NCBI RefSeq assembly: GCF_029227915.1
Contig: NC_079881.1
Span: 12,873,501 to 12,937,500, forward strand
Source: Hydractinia symbiolongicarpus
Lineage: Eukaryota > Cnidaria > Hydrozoa > Anthoathecata > Hydractiniidae
Reading direction: 5' to 3'
DNA: 64,000 nucleotides
Shown: positions 54,424 through 63,496 of the stretch, in pieces
How positions within the stretch are numbered: position 1 is the stretch's first letter
Layout of the letters: each line of letters opens with the position of its first letter
Made by a program: the position numbers and the translations under genes
Notes under the pieces: model-generated
Told to the model about the DNA's origin: nothing
The model's database searches: none
Seen by the model: only the letters and a program-made list of their open reading frames with translations

Positions 54424-55086
54424 ATGAAGCAACTGTACATCACCGACATAGATAAACTTACGATTTTCGAAGACTATCTTGGACGCATTGCTCTATAATC
54501 TATCAGCATTAGACCCGGATGGTTGAACTTATCTAGCAATACAGAGTTTACTATACGAAAAATAAGACCTGATCAGAGGGTGACTCGAATTGAGATCATC
54601 AGCGGCCTATATAGGATCGAGGATATTGCGACTATTGTGAATAGCCAGGCTGAGGGAAAGATCAAGCTTTTCGTATTGAAAAGTGGCTACTGCAGGCTTC
54701 GTGTCGGCGATGCGTACTCGGTGGTGATGAATCGACAATTACAAGAGCTCCTGGGCCTACCCTACGATCCTAGTAAGAAGTAATATACGAAGGGCGACTA
54801 TGATGGGTACTATATGACCGACATTTACCATAGGCTGAGACTCGTTTGTCACCAGTTGGATGAGGACGATTGCCTCCTTGATGGCAAAAAGTCCAAAATT
54901 CTGCCCCTGCTTCCCACCAAAGAATTGAACGCCTGAGGGGACATGCTGACCTAGAGTTTTGACACTCCTGTTTACCTTCCACTGAAGGGTTCAACCGATC
55001 GTCTGGAGTCCATGTTAACGGACGTATATCACCATGAGAAAAATGTCACCTTCACCGGCCTCACGATGCAAATCCTGATAGAATAA
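54424..55086 (+). pseudogene. Polinton A minor capsid/penton-like gene, several stops
   Basis: The frame starts MKQLYITDIDKLTIFEDYLG and continues with PDQRVTRIEIISGLYRIEDI, LFVLKSGYCRLRVGDAYSVV, ELLGLPYDPSKK, IYHRLRLVC and PVYLPLKGSTDRLE. In-frame stops lie near 54,496, 54,781, 54,934 and 54,952. About 220 codons, with beta-rich composition. Similar proteins in cnidarian Polintons are minor capsid candidates as I remember; this is an inference. The stop TAA (55,084-55,086) overlaps AATAAA and precedes the next ATG by two bases. Confidence 0.5.
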
Positions 55087-55088
55087 AG

Positions 55089-55747
55089 ATGTCTGATATC
55101 AGCAAACTTTACCCGAATTTGCCTCCTAGTGCGCCTGCACAAAGCCCCGATATGCAGGAGAAGAGCCAGGTATACAGGCTCAAAAAAATTGATGATATTG
55201 AAAAATACCTGCGAAATGAAATAAAGGAGCGGGACAAGCTTGCAAAGAAATTTAATATGCATGGGATCTGTGTACGATTCTGTGACCATGGTTTGCTTGG
55301 TGTGAGCGTGATTATGTCCGTACTTGGTATCGGCGCTATAGCCTCCGGTCTAGGGGTTCCCTTGGCTATTACCATGGGGGGTCTCACTATTGCAACCGGG
55401 AAAGGTCAGGCTGGTCTTAGAAACGCCTCAAAAAGGCTTGGCGTTAAGGGAAAGAAGCATGAGGGTATAAGGCTGCTTGCGGAGGCCAAATTAAACTCTA
55501 TCTCATTTCAAAGGCAATGGAGAATGGTGTGATTAGTGATTATGAATATAGCCTGATTAGCCGCGAAAGGCAGAAATATATGGTGTTAAAAGAACAGATG
55601 CGGCAGCAAGTTGACCGTGCCGTTAACAGCATCAACGAGCAAGAGCGTGCCCAGTTGGTTGCCAGGGGCAGGGATGATTGGAGTAAAGAGATGCACGATG
55701 AGATTTTAAAAAACGTTCGACCTGCACAGTATGTAAGCGGTACTTAG
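55089..55747 (+). pseudogene. Conserved Polinton membrane protein with hydrophobic hairpin
   Basis: The start MSDISKLYPNLPPSAPAQSP is followed by a charged helix (YRLKKIDDIEKYLRNEIKER), two hydrophobic segments (LLGVSVIMSVLGIGAIASGL, PLAITMGGLTIATG), KKHEGIRLLAEAKLNSIS and, after a frameshift near 55,510, GVISDYEYSLISRERQKY. The layout RLKKI...KKHxxIRxLAExKLNxIS is one I remember from many cnidarian Polinton-associated proteins. Function unknown; membrane location is inferred. Absent from the visible part of Polinton B. Confidence 0.6.
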
Positions 55748-55819
55748 AGTCCCCGCCCGAGTATAAGCCTTAAATATATATTTTATAGACCCAAAAGGCC
55801 TATAAAATATATGGTTCTT

Positions 55820-56395
55820 CTAATCCTCGCTTAGCAACCATTCTTTTTTGAAATCCTTGTAACGACATTCCGTGATGTGTGTCTGTGGGTAGTGGTTTTT
55901 TCCTTGTACATATACAGATGAAAAGGCTAAAATAGCACTCGCTTGGCAGGGCTCATCGTACGGTACGGGTATACCACAGAACTTGGTGGTAATTTTGTCC
56001 TTGTAATATTGGAGCTTGAAATTAATATAATCCTTTTTTACGGGCTCTGTCGTTAATTTTTCAAAGATCAACTTTTCGACTTTTGACCATATTTGACGAT
56101 ATTTTGCAACGAAATCGGGGTACTCTTCAAAATCGAGACCCATTGCCGGTGACGCATTTGCGTTGGACTTAGTCACCCCATTTGGGGACCAGATTTTTGG
56201 TGTCTTTACCCTCAAGGCCACTATAAGGTCCCGTGTATGATACCCTATCACTTATCGTTTGTCCTTACCTCCATTGGCGGTCATGGCATCCGATACCGTC
56301 AGGGATTTTATATTGATATCTTCAATGCTTGTGAAGGTAGCGGCAAAATTGTAGAATATATTAGGTTTAACAAGCTCGTTCTCAAATTTCAGCAT
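55820..56395 (-). pseudogene. Conserved Polinton-associated protein, one stop
   Basis: From ATG 56,395 (MLKFENELVKPNIFYNFAAT), an in-frame stop near 56,254, then VIGYHTRDLIVALRVKTPKI, SPNGVTKSNANASPAMGLDF and HITECRYKDFKKEWL. About 191 codons. I recall similar proteins from cnidarian Polintons but no assigned function. Its start overlaps the end of the next minus-strand gene (56,382) in another frame, as in an operon-like cluster. Confidence 0.5.
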
Positions 56396-56591
56396 CTTGT
56401 TTATTGTATATTTTGAATGACTGCAGAGAATTACATGTCATCGTACATGCACAACCACCCCCGTTATATGTGATACATTCATGGCAGCAGTGCCAACATA
56501 GCATTTTACCGCTTACCACAAACCTCCGACCACATCTACATTTCACATATGCATCGAGTACCCTTTCACAGTCGTCACAATATTCATTCAT
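56382..56591 (-). CDS. Small Cys-rich (zinc) protein, 69 aa
   Basis: CDDCERVL, KCRCGRRFV, CWHCCHEC and CACTMTC give eleven cysteines in 40 residues, arranged as CxxC pairs suited to zinc binding. It is intact. Both ends overlap neighbours by a few bases, which supports it as a real gene. No family recognised. Confidence 0.5.
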   Translation of the reverse strand: MNEYCDDCERVLDAYVKCRCGRRFVVSGKMLCWHCCHECITYNGGGCACTMTCNSLQSFKIYNKQDAEI

Positions 56592-56775
56592 TTACATCAC
56601 ATCTACAAGGACGATCTAGGATATTAAATTGATCCAAGAGGTCTTGAATACAATACTTCTTTTTCTCCTCCTCTTGTACACATGCCAGGGTTACAAGTGG
56701 TAGGGAGAGACCAATGGCGTTAAGGAAGGTCATGAAAATCATACTTTTCAAGCTATATTGACAGTTAATACACAT
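56584..56775 (-). CDS. Small membrane or secreted protein, 63 aa
   Basis: MCINCQYSLKSMIFMTFLNA is followed by IGLSLPLVTLACV, one hydrophobic helix, then a Lys/Glu-rich and Cys-containing tail (YCIQDLL, CRCDVNE). The start follows AATAAAG and lies 22 bases inside the right terminal repeat. It is the first gene of the minus-strand cluster. Function unknown. Confidence 0.45.
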   Translation of the reverse strand: MCINCQYSLKSMIFMTFLNAIGLSLPLVTLACVQEEEKKKYCIQDLLDQFNILDRPCRCDVNE

Positions 56776-56797
56776 CTTTATTAGTAGTAGTTATCTT

Positions 56798-57092
56798 GCA
56801 AAGTCCGAAGATTGCCGAGATGTTACATTGATGATCAGTGGATTTTTGCTGATGATCAACGTAATTTTGTGGAATGGAGCGTGTTAAAAAGTTGTGACAT
56901 CAACACTTAACCTTGATATGCATGACTAAGCACCGAATGATGGGGATTTTACCTTGATGTGCGCAGCAAAATAGGGATTTGTATTTAATGATCGGCTGTG
57001 ACGTCACAAGTAAAATTGTGTATGATATTTTTTATGAGAGTTTGACCGTGTTTTTTGAAAAAGTGTGTTTATATTCCATCCCTATTCTAGCT
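56798..57092. repeat. Polinton A right terminal inverted repeat
   Basis: 295 bp, the inverse of 43,516-43,810 with scattered substitutions, ending TATTCTAGCT. The target copy TACAGT follows at 57,093-57,098. Confidence 0.93.
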
Positions 57093-57106
57093 TACAGTTG
57101 CTTCAT

Positions 57107-57124
57107 CTTTGTTTTAAAACAAAG
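57107..57124. promoter_or_regulatory. 18-bp perfect palindrome between divergent start codons
   Basis: CTTTGTTTTAAAACAAAG fills the entire gap between the ATG of the penton-like gene (minus, 57,106-57,104) and the ATG of gene X (plus, 57,125). The symmetry includes the two ATGs themselves. A shared bidirectional promoter or a dimeric factor site would fit; the sequence alone cannot tell. Confidence 0.6.
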
Positions 57125-58155
57125 ATGAATATATACTTATACAACCATAAGGCAAAGTATGAAAGTAACAGGGGAGAATGGGCACTTAGTGTTACAAATC
57201 TTGAGCATCAGGGCCTGTACGTGAGTACAGACTCGCATGTTGAGATAGCCTTCCCCGAGTTTACCAAGTATGCTATCAAAATCCCCACCAATCTGCTGAA
57301 TGACCCTGTTAGGGTGGGCTGGACAGGGCAGGCGTTGGACTACTGGAATATCCAGGTTAATTTCGCTATCCATTGCGCATCAACAGCCCTAGGCATTTCT
57401 GCTAAGCACATGACGGGTTCCGTACCCCTTGTCAACTCCATCTTCAAACTTCATGTCTATTACGACATGCGCCGCATCCTAGCAAGGATGAAGGTACCCA
57501 TGCCCTACGATGACGGTTTTTCTCAGTACAAAAACCCCTACTCAACCTCCGGATAAGCGCAGGTATGTAGGGAATACGGTGCAGATCCTAATAGCCTGTA
57601 CACATTCAAGGCTGTCATGTCGTCGTTGACGAATGGCCGTTGGTGGCCGCAAGTTAATGGGGATTCGGCAAAATTTATCATCCCCACATGTCAAGGCCTA
57701 ACATCGGAGGGTCTAACCAAATTGAGCGAGAGCATTCGCGTCTACGTGGTCCTATTGCTAGGGTCTCAAGCAGGGGCCAAGGCATCCCTTCTAGGTTCCG
57801 GTGCTGACAACTACACAGCAAGGCAGATCTATTGCAAAAATTTGAGGCCATGGTACAGCGTCAGGAAAATATAGGGCATGACATCACGGAGTTCCAAGAA
57901 GTGTTGCAGTATGCCAGAACGCTGATAAATTTTGCCGTCATGCCCGGTGTGTACATGCTGCTTTTTGACATGAACCTGCGTTTGGGAAAAATTGTTGGAT
58001 ATAACAATAACATTTTGATCGCACCTGCCAATACAAACGTGAGGGTCCAAGTTGATGTAAACAAAAAGCCTGTTGCGAGGCATATCAAACCACCTCCAAA
58101 GCATACTATCAAACCACCCATACATACTACGCAAGCATGCCATAAAAACTCCTAA
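57125..58155 (+). pseudogene. Polinton B structural-protein candidate (gene X)
   Basis: MNIYLYNHKAKYESNRGEW to YKNPYSTSG runs to an in-frame TAA near 57,554. The same frame then continues (FKAVMSSLTNGRWWPQVNG) to a frameshift near 57,825, and LQYARTLINFAVMPGVYMLL follows in the next frame. The end is rich in proline, histidine and lysine (PPPKHTIKPPIHTT). It is collinear with the A copy over the whole length. This block is unusually conserved between A and B, so it was under selection before both died. Confidence 0.55.
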
Positions 58156-58214
58156 GTATACTGCACCTCCTACACCTCCTAAGCATGCCACACCTCCCAT
58201 ACATACTCCCGATC

Positions 58215-58666
58215 ATACCATACAGGCTAGAGTTTGACAAAATCACTCATGAAGGTCTCGCGAGCGCTATGATGTCAAGGTATAGCCGTCTCGCTTTACC
58301 CTACGAACGGATACTCCGTAGCAAAGTAGTCATGATGAAAAAAGGTGATACCAGTTACAACCTCCAGATTGACACCCCTGCTAAGATCATTTGGAACAGA
58401 TTGTCAACATTTTCGGTGCCCACGACAGCAATGTCATGATTGACCAATTCTTCAACGAGATATATGCCCTATTTGTGGATTTTCGGGCCACTTCCGATGA
58501 TATTTTACATGGTAGCGGAAGACGCCTACAGCGGTTATCAGATGGCATCACCCCTCATATGACTAAAAAGGCTGATGGAACCGGGGACTTTACATGCTAT
58601 GTGTACTTGCTTCAAGACGCCCAAACGAACATCTTAGATGGTAGGCTCGATGATGTGGTGTATTAA
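58215..58666 (+). pseudogene. Second structural gene in Polinton B, internally deleted
   Basis: A first piece, with THEGLASAMMSRYSRLALPY and ILRSKVVMMKKGDTSYNLQI, is followed in another frame by DQFFNEIYALFVDFRATSDD, HGSGRRLQRLSDGIT and CYVYLLQDAQTNI, ending at a stop at 58,664-58,666. I remember longer cnidarian Polinton proteins that begin and end like this with a few hundred residues between, so the middle appears deleted near 58,420. It is a candidate for the major capsid gene, on position and beta-rich ends only. Polinton A lacks it. Confidence 0.4.
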
Positions 58667-58673
58667 ATAAAAG

Positions 58674-59072
58674 ATGGCAATGATAGCTATAATCGTCGCC
58701 GGGGCGGCCATAAACGCCATAGCATTTTCGGGTACCAATTTTCTATTTTATAAACTTGCAGGGCATGGCGAGGCGGAGCACAGGCGTTATGAGGAGGCAG
58801 TGGAAAAGCTTAATGCAGTCCAGGCGGAGTGGATACGGAAAAGGCAAGATAAGCTCGATTGGTCTGCGAAGCAAAGGGAGATGCAGCTCAAGGCAGGCAA
58901 AAGCCTGATAGAATTGGACGATAGTATGTATGAATATTATATTGCTTCGGACAAAAAAGCACCACAGTTGAAAGATTTTTACACCCCTTCAAAAACTCAA
59001 CAAGATGGTGAGTTAACGTTCGTCCTTAGCTCCTTATCCCTACTAGGCTTCGTTGCCTACAAGTATCTATAA
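58674..59072 (+). CDS. Small Polinton membrane protein, 132 aa
   Basis: An N-terminal hydrophobic helix (AMIAIIVAGAAINAIAFSGT) leads to a long charged coiled coil (EEAVEKLNAVQAEWIRKRQD...) and a C-terminal helix, LSSLSLLGFVAYKYL. I recall proteins of this layout next to the integrase in cnidarian Polintons. It is intact. The junction from the previous gene is TAA-ATAAAAG-ATG. Missing from Polinton A. Confidence 0.65.
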   Translation: MAMIAIIVAGAAINAIAFSGTNFLFYKLAGHGEAEHRRYEEAVEKLNAVQAEWIRKRQDKLDWSAKQREMQLKAGKSLIELDDSMYEYYIASDKKAPQLKDFYTPSKTQQDGELTFVLSSLSLLGFVAYKYL

Positions 59073-59103
59073 GAATGCGTTTTTAACATGTATAAATAAA
59101 GAC

Positions 59104-59993
59104 ATGTCAAAAGCATCACATATCGTTACCAATGAGGAGGCGGAGAAATTAGGCTAAATTTACTATACCGCAGAACAGAAGAAGCTATGAAGTTGCTTGC
59201 ATCAAGGGTCCGAAGCGTATAGACTACCCCCATGTTACCGTTACAAGACCCAATGAGATGCATCAGTTTGATCTGTTATACATGCCGCATGATCGGTTGT
59301 ATGCACCTACAAGTATATCCTGACGGAATTGATGTAGCCTCGAAATACAAGGTAGCAAAACCTCTACGGACGAAGAAAGCCAGCGAGATCGCGGAGATGA
59401 TCAAAGATATCTACAAGGAAAGACCTCTTCATTACCCCAAAACCTTCCAGTGTGACAACGGTAACGAGTTTAAATCTAATGTAACTAAGCTACTAGAAGG
59501 CAAAGGTGTGGAAATTAAACGGGCTACCACCAAATATTACCATACGTTCACAGCCTTTGTAGAGTCCTACAATAAGGTACTTGCCGAAAAGCTATACAAG
59601 CCGCAGGATGCACAGGAGCTGGCTTCTGATGAGACTAGTACCATTTGGGTCAAGAATCTGTATACCATCATGAAGGGTCTCATAAATACCAAGACTACCG
59701 TGATAAACATGAAACCTAACAAAGCAATTAAGATGGATGAGATACCGCTCGCAAAAAGCGAAGAATATCCCGAAGAGAGACCCCTACCTGAGGATGGTTT
59801 ATACTTGTACCTCCTGCAACCCGGAGAGGAGCATGATGATCAAAAGAGACGCGCCACCGATGCTTTCTGGAGCAGGAAAATGTATAGGTTGGATAGGGTA
59901 GTAGCAGGTAATCGCGTTTTATAATATTTGAAGGACGTCCCTGAAAGAAGCTTTGTTTCGGAAGAACTCATGCTGATCCTGGAGTACCGCCGG
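59104..59993 (+). pseudogene. Retroviral-type (DDE) integrase of Polinton B
   Basis: Core motifs are HQFDLLYMPHD (first Asp, near 59,263, in another frame), QCDNGNEFK (second Asp, near 59,450) and AFVESYNKVLAEKLY (Glu, near 59,560). The C-terminal domain has LYTIMKGLINTKTT, PEDGLYLYLLQPGEEHDDQ and MYRLDRVV, a chromodomain-like tail in this family. A TAA near 59,923 and early stops near 59,155 and 59,190 break it. It would insert the element and create the 6-bp target duplication. The N-terminal zinc domain is not clear. Confidence 0.8.
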
Positions 59994-60578
59994 AGGGTGT
60001 GAAGGATTGGTAAAGAGTATCTTCAAGAGTACCTCTAGAGGTTCATCCTCCAACTCTTTACTTGGATCTTTTATATACAGCAAAGGAGGCTCGGTATAGA
60101 ATGGGTACCCATAAACGATACCTTTGATGACATCAGGCTCAATATCCAAATCATTATCAACCAATCATCTATCCGATATAGGAAAATTGAGGATATTGCT
60201 TATTGTTGTCAAGTCAGCCAAATCCGACAACTTCAACGCCTTATCCTTTATAACCTCGTAGCAGAGTGCATCATAGTTGTTTCTTTTAACCGCGACGATA
60301 TGGAGCCCCAGGGTTTGAATATCATCCTCGAGATCCTCGTCGATCTCACTTTTTGCAAATGTACCCTCCGCTTTCCTGCCTGACCATACCCTGTTTAAAA
60401 GATCTTCATCTGTGGGGTATTCAATTCCTTCATAGTATTTCTTATTTCGATACCTGAAATTTTTCAGGCAGGTAGGGCAATAACCGGTCACCGATCCTGC
60501 CTTTATACAACATCGCAGTACAGGTACGCGGATATTGTAATCCCTTGCAAATTGCTGTTTTTGTACATAGGCTTCCAT
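59919..60578 (-). pseudogene. Conserved Polinton protein of unknown function, B copy
   Basis: MEAYVQKQQFARDYN, then CCIKAGSVTGYCPTCL and ALKLSDLADLTTISNILNF, match the A copy at 51,737-52,249 closely. A stop follows ILNFPISDR at 60,165; the rest (KELEDEPLEVLLKILF) is in the same direction after it. The 3' end abuts the convergent integrase, as in A. Confidence 0.6.
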
Positions 60579-60829
60579 CTTTCTTGAAATTTCAATATCT
60601 TATATCTCGAAGCTAAAACGGTCAATAGAGGAGGGGTTGGGAACCCACCACTAAATAAGGCTTTTTTCCTTTTTCTGAGGGGTGCGGTAGCCTTCGCATA
60701 CCTGATCGGGGCATCTCCCCCGGACCTGGAACAATGAAGGTATCATGCCAATTTTAGTCTTCATTTAGGGTTGGTTTGAAACCAATATATGATGCGAGGA
60801 TATTCATACTACCCACAAGAGTAGTATAA

Positions 60830-61650
60830 TTAGCGTCTGTCCACCCTTGGAAACCACCTATTCCGCGAGTTCCAAGAGACGTTCATGTGTATTGCGCTCA
60901 CCAAGCCTAAAATGTCTGACCCTCTCCGGTTGACTTCAATACATCCACGTTCTTGAAGACAATTGTAATGGACGATGGCATTTGGAGTCTCTGCCAGTAC
61001 CACAATCTCACCCTTGGGGTAGTCAACAAGCTCATTCCTTATTTTTTGTGCTACGTACCCCTGTTGACCGCAGATGGCAAGGTATTGGAAGGGATCGTCG
61101 TTATTTTTTTGTATAATCACCATACTGTTATCTTTTCCCAGATCCTCCAGGTGGGGCACGGTACGTTGCTGTAGTTCCTCAATTTCATCCCCCAACATCA
61201 CGAGCTGACTATCCCTATCCTCAATTTTATCATTGAGAAAGGCCATAGCATTCTCCTTATCCTCGAGGGCTTGACGCTGCTCCTTGAGTTCATCCTGTAA
61301 TTTCTCAACACCTTTTTGAGCCAACCATTTGATTAGTTTTACTGCCTTAGGTTTCCTAAAACGGTGCGTAATTTCAAGCGCCCCGTCCAACGTGGCAAAT
61401 AAATCATGCCGTTTTTTCATTCCTCCTGACATACCTGAAGAACTGTATTCGCTACAAATAGTTCCCATCATACCCTCTATTTCTCCCCTTAATATCGTCA
61501 TATGGCAATCAAGACCATACTGCCTAGCATTTTGAATACATAGGAATCTCTCAAGATCAGCACGTTTGAACAGGGGCTGACTTTGTTTATCAAATAACGT
61601 CTCGATGGCTTCTGCAGGTTTTCGTTGAATAAGGCGAGTTGTGAAGACAT
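60830..61650 (-). pseudogene. Bro-type protein with MSV199-like head and DUF3627-like tail
   Basis: From ATG 61,650 (MSSQLALFNE), a frameshift, then LFDKQSQPLFKRADLERFLC and MTILRG...MKKRHDLFATLDGAL, which resembles the MSV199 domain of entomopox and iridovirus proteins as I remember it. The coiled coil with IEDRDSQLVMLGDEIEEL and the tail with LVDYPKGEIVVLAETPNAIV match linker and tail of the Polinton A Bro protein. A BRO-N domain is absent. The last ~20 residues diverge, perhaps by frameshift. It is likely a DNA-binding regulator. Confidence 0.55.
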
Positions 61651-61690
61651 TTTCTATATACTAATGCTTGGCCGGAGGATTTCACTTTGG

Positions 61691-62221
61691 TCATTCGAGA
61701 ACCTTAAAAGTCCTAGGGTGTTCCAATCTCACATACAAGCATGCATGCTTGGATTTTTTCAATTCAGCCTTAATATCATTCCAATCGGAGATCAAATTCG
61801 TCTCTTCATCAGCTTGTCTCATGTCACTCCTCTCCGAGGGGTACCAGAGGAAGAGCTGTTTCTTTTGCCTCCTCAAAGTTTCATCAGCTATAACACGTTT
61901 CTTTTGCCTCCTCAAATTTTCATCAGCTATAACATCGTCGATTTCGAAGAGACTCTCCTCTCCTGCCAATAACGACAACAATTTTTGAATCCATTTGAAA
62001 AGCTCATTTCCAGGGTTGATCAGAAACACGTAGGGGTCTTTCCAGAGTGATGCCCTCTCCAAATATGTGGTATTCCACCGCACGGTGGGACATAGGATGA
62101 CAATATTGTGGAAGAGCTTTTTATACTCATTTTCCAGGAAGTTCAGTACATGCTGTGTCTTGCCACAACTTGTGGGTCCTGTGAAGATAGTCGTGCATGG
62201 ATCTCTTACGACATCCAACAT
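61691..62221 (-). pseudogene. Packaging ATPase of Polinton B, internally rearranged
   Basis: Walker A GPTSCGKT and the LFEIDD Walker B-like strand are present. The region that in Polinton A holds GRHRKHSLWLLTQSY is missing; instead NLRRQKKRVIADE and TLRRQKKQLFLW form a short duplication. The frame stays open, so the change is an in-frame deletion/duplication that removes the sensor segment. The product would very likely be inactive. Confidence 0.75.
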
Positions 62222-62727
62222 TTTATTTCAATAATTCGATCACTTTCGATCGTGAATTTTGGGGTATATTGCGGCACATGCAGAACAAATCCATACACCC
62301 CGTGATTGTTTACCAAAGACCCCCGAAAGACAGGGCAGAGCTTGTTATTTTGGGTCCGGTATTCGAGGGGTAGCGAAGTATACATTAATTTTCCCCGCAG
62401 GCATCGCAGTACCTTGCGGTACCTTTTGACGAGTAGTACCTTCTCCGGGCTCTCTCCGATGAGTTCGGCGTACTGGGGTATAATGCTGTATGTGAATAAG
62501 GTATAGAGAAGTAGGTAATACTCATCCTGTTGAAGCCCTCTAATTTGCCTGTCAATAGCAGGGGGGTCTACCTTGTGTTCAATAACATGGTCCTTGCATT
62601 TGACACCCCGCCTTGTCTTTGCTTTATCGAGGCAGCTTATACAAGTCTTTGTTCGGACATTACCCCTAATCTTGAACCTGTCTGGGGGAAGAAGTTTTTT
62701 GCATCCTCTACAACGTTCGCTCTCCAT
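62206..62727 (-). pseudogene. Zinc-binding protein of Polinton B
   Basis: MESERCRGCKKLLPPDRFKI, then CISCLDKAKTRRG, IDRQIRGLQQDE and ELIGESPEKVLLVKRYRKVL, match the A copy (49,713-50,211). The last part is out of frame: the FVLHVPQYTPK read-out is a shifted form of the C-terminal CxxC segment. The TGA-AATAAA-ATG junction with the ATPase is the same as in A. Confidence 0.6.
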
Positions 62728-62901
62728 TTAATATTGAGGTGTACGCCCTATGTGCTTTAGCAACATCAGCAATCGTTGGAGACCGGTAGGTCTCCTGGTA
62801 TCTGAAGGGTGTCTTGTGGTGCACGTGTAACTCGAAGTTTTCCCGTATAACCTTCGGAGAACTGGGCCTTTATATGGTCCTGAAGTATAATTATCACTCA
62901 T
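62728..62901 (-). CDS. Small protein unique to Polinton B, 57 aa
   Basis: MSDNYTSGPYKGPVLRRLYG to the stop at 62,728, preceded by ACAAAG-ATG. It is basic and Thr/Arg-rich, with no recognised family. It occupies the slot where Polinton A has two small membrane-type genes and the HNH nuclease. It could be a remnant of something larger. Confidence 0.35.
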   Translation of the reverse strand: MSDNYTSGPYKGPVLRRLYGKTSSYTCTTRHPSDTRRPTGLQRLLMLLKHIGRTPQY

Positions 62902-63494
62902 CTTTGTTATCTTTAGTCTCCTCCGCATCCTCTTTCTTCTTGCTCATATGCCTCACAGTATGGCCCGCTACAAGTAGTGGGGCTAAGAACCTCCCAATGG
63001 TACAGTACACGAGTATTCCCAAATCCGTCATGGAGTCCCAGATTATGGGGTCCTCTTCGTAACTTAATTCGTAATACGATACGTATACGTAATTCATCTA
63101 CATTGTCAATATCTACGATATTCCCAATCAAATTTGCATACAGGTTAATCACATGGGTAGTCAACGCTTTTGCTGTTTTCTCGCCTTTCTCATGAAGCTC
63201 CCGTTGTACATACTCGGTATGGACTTTATCGATCGCCTCGTCTGGAGCCTTGTCAACAGAGCCTTCTGTACACTTCTTCGGCAGGAGGTGCCCTTTGCCC
63301 TTACGTAGGGCCTCTTTCAAAGCCTGACGCTTATCGATGGGTTTCTCTATCTGCTCGTAGGTTTCCGCGGAGGTGGCTTCATCGAATACTCGTGCGATAT
63401 CAGACATCTTTATTAGTAGTCGTTTATAACGAAAAAGTACGTAGGCGATCATGGCATAGGGTATAAGTATAGCGATTAGTAGGCATATGTCCAT
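62894..63494 (-). pseudogene. Conserved Polinton membrane protein, B copy
   Basis: MDICLLIAILIPYAMIAYVL and PIDKRQALKEALRKGKGHLL match the A copy at 47,695-48,273 residue for residue in many places. A frameshift near 63,090 moves the second hydrophobic segment (LGILVYCTIGRFLAPLLVAG) into another frame. The start follows GGGGAATAAA. Confidence 0.7.
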
Positions 63495-63496
63495 TT

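Larger units (their letters stand above)
43516..57092 (+). mobile_element. Polinton A: complete Polinton/Maverick of 13.6 kb
   Basis: It has 295-bp terminal inverted repeats beginning AGCTAGA, and the 6-bp target duplication TACAGT (43,510-43,515; 57,093-57,098) shows intact boundaries. Contents fit a Polinton: protein-primed type B polymerase, packaging ATPase, integrase (only its C-terminus), structural-protein candidates, a Bro-type protein and several membrane and zinc proteins. Most genes carry stops or frameshifts. The integrase core is gone, so this copy cannot mobilise itself. It sits in the start region of a gene of another Polinton (B). Confidence 0.93.

Noticed and set aside
59919-60164. 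An independent 81-residue minus-strand gene
   Set aside because: Its middle matches the end of the conserved unknown protein and its end is antisense to the integrase, so it is the read-through tail of a broken gene.
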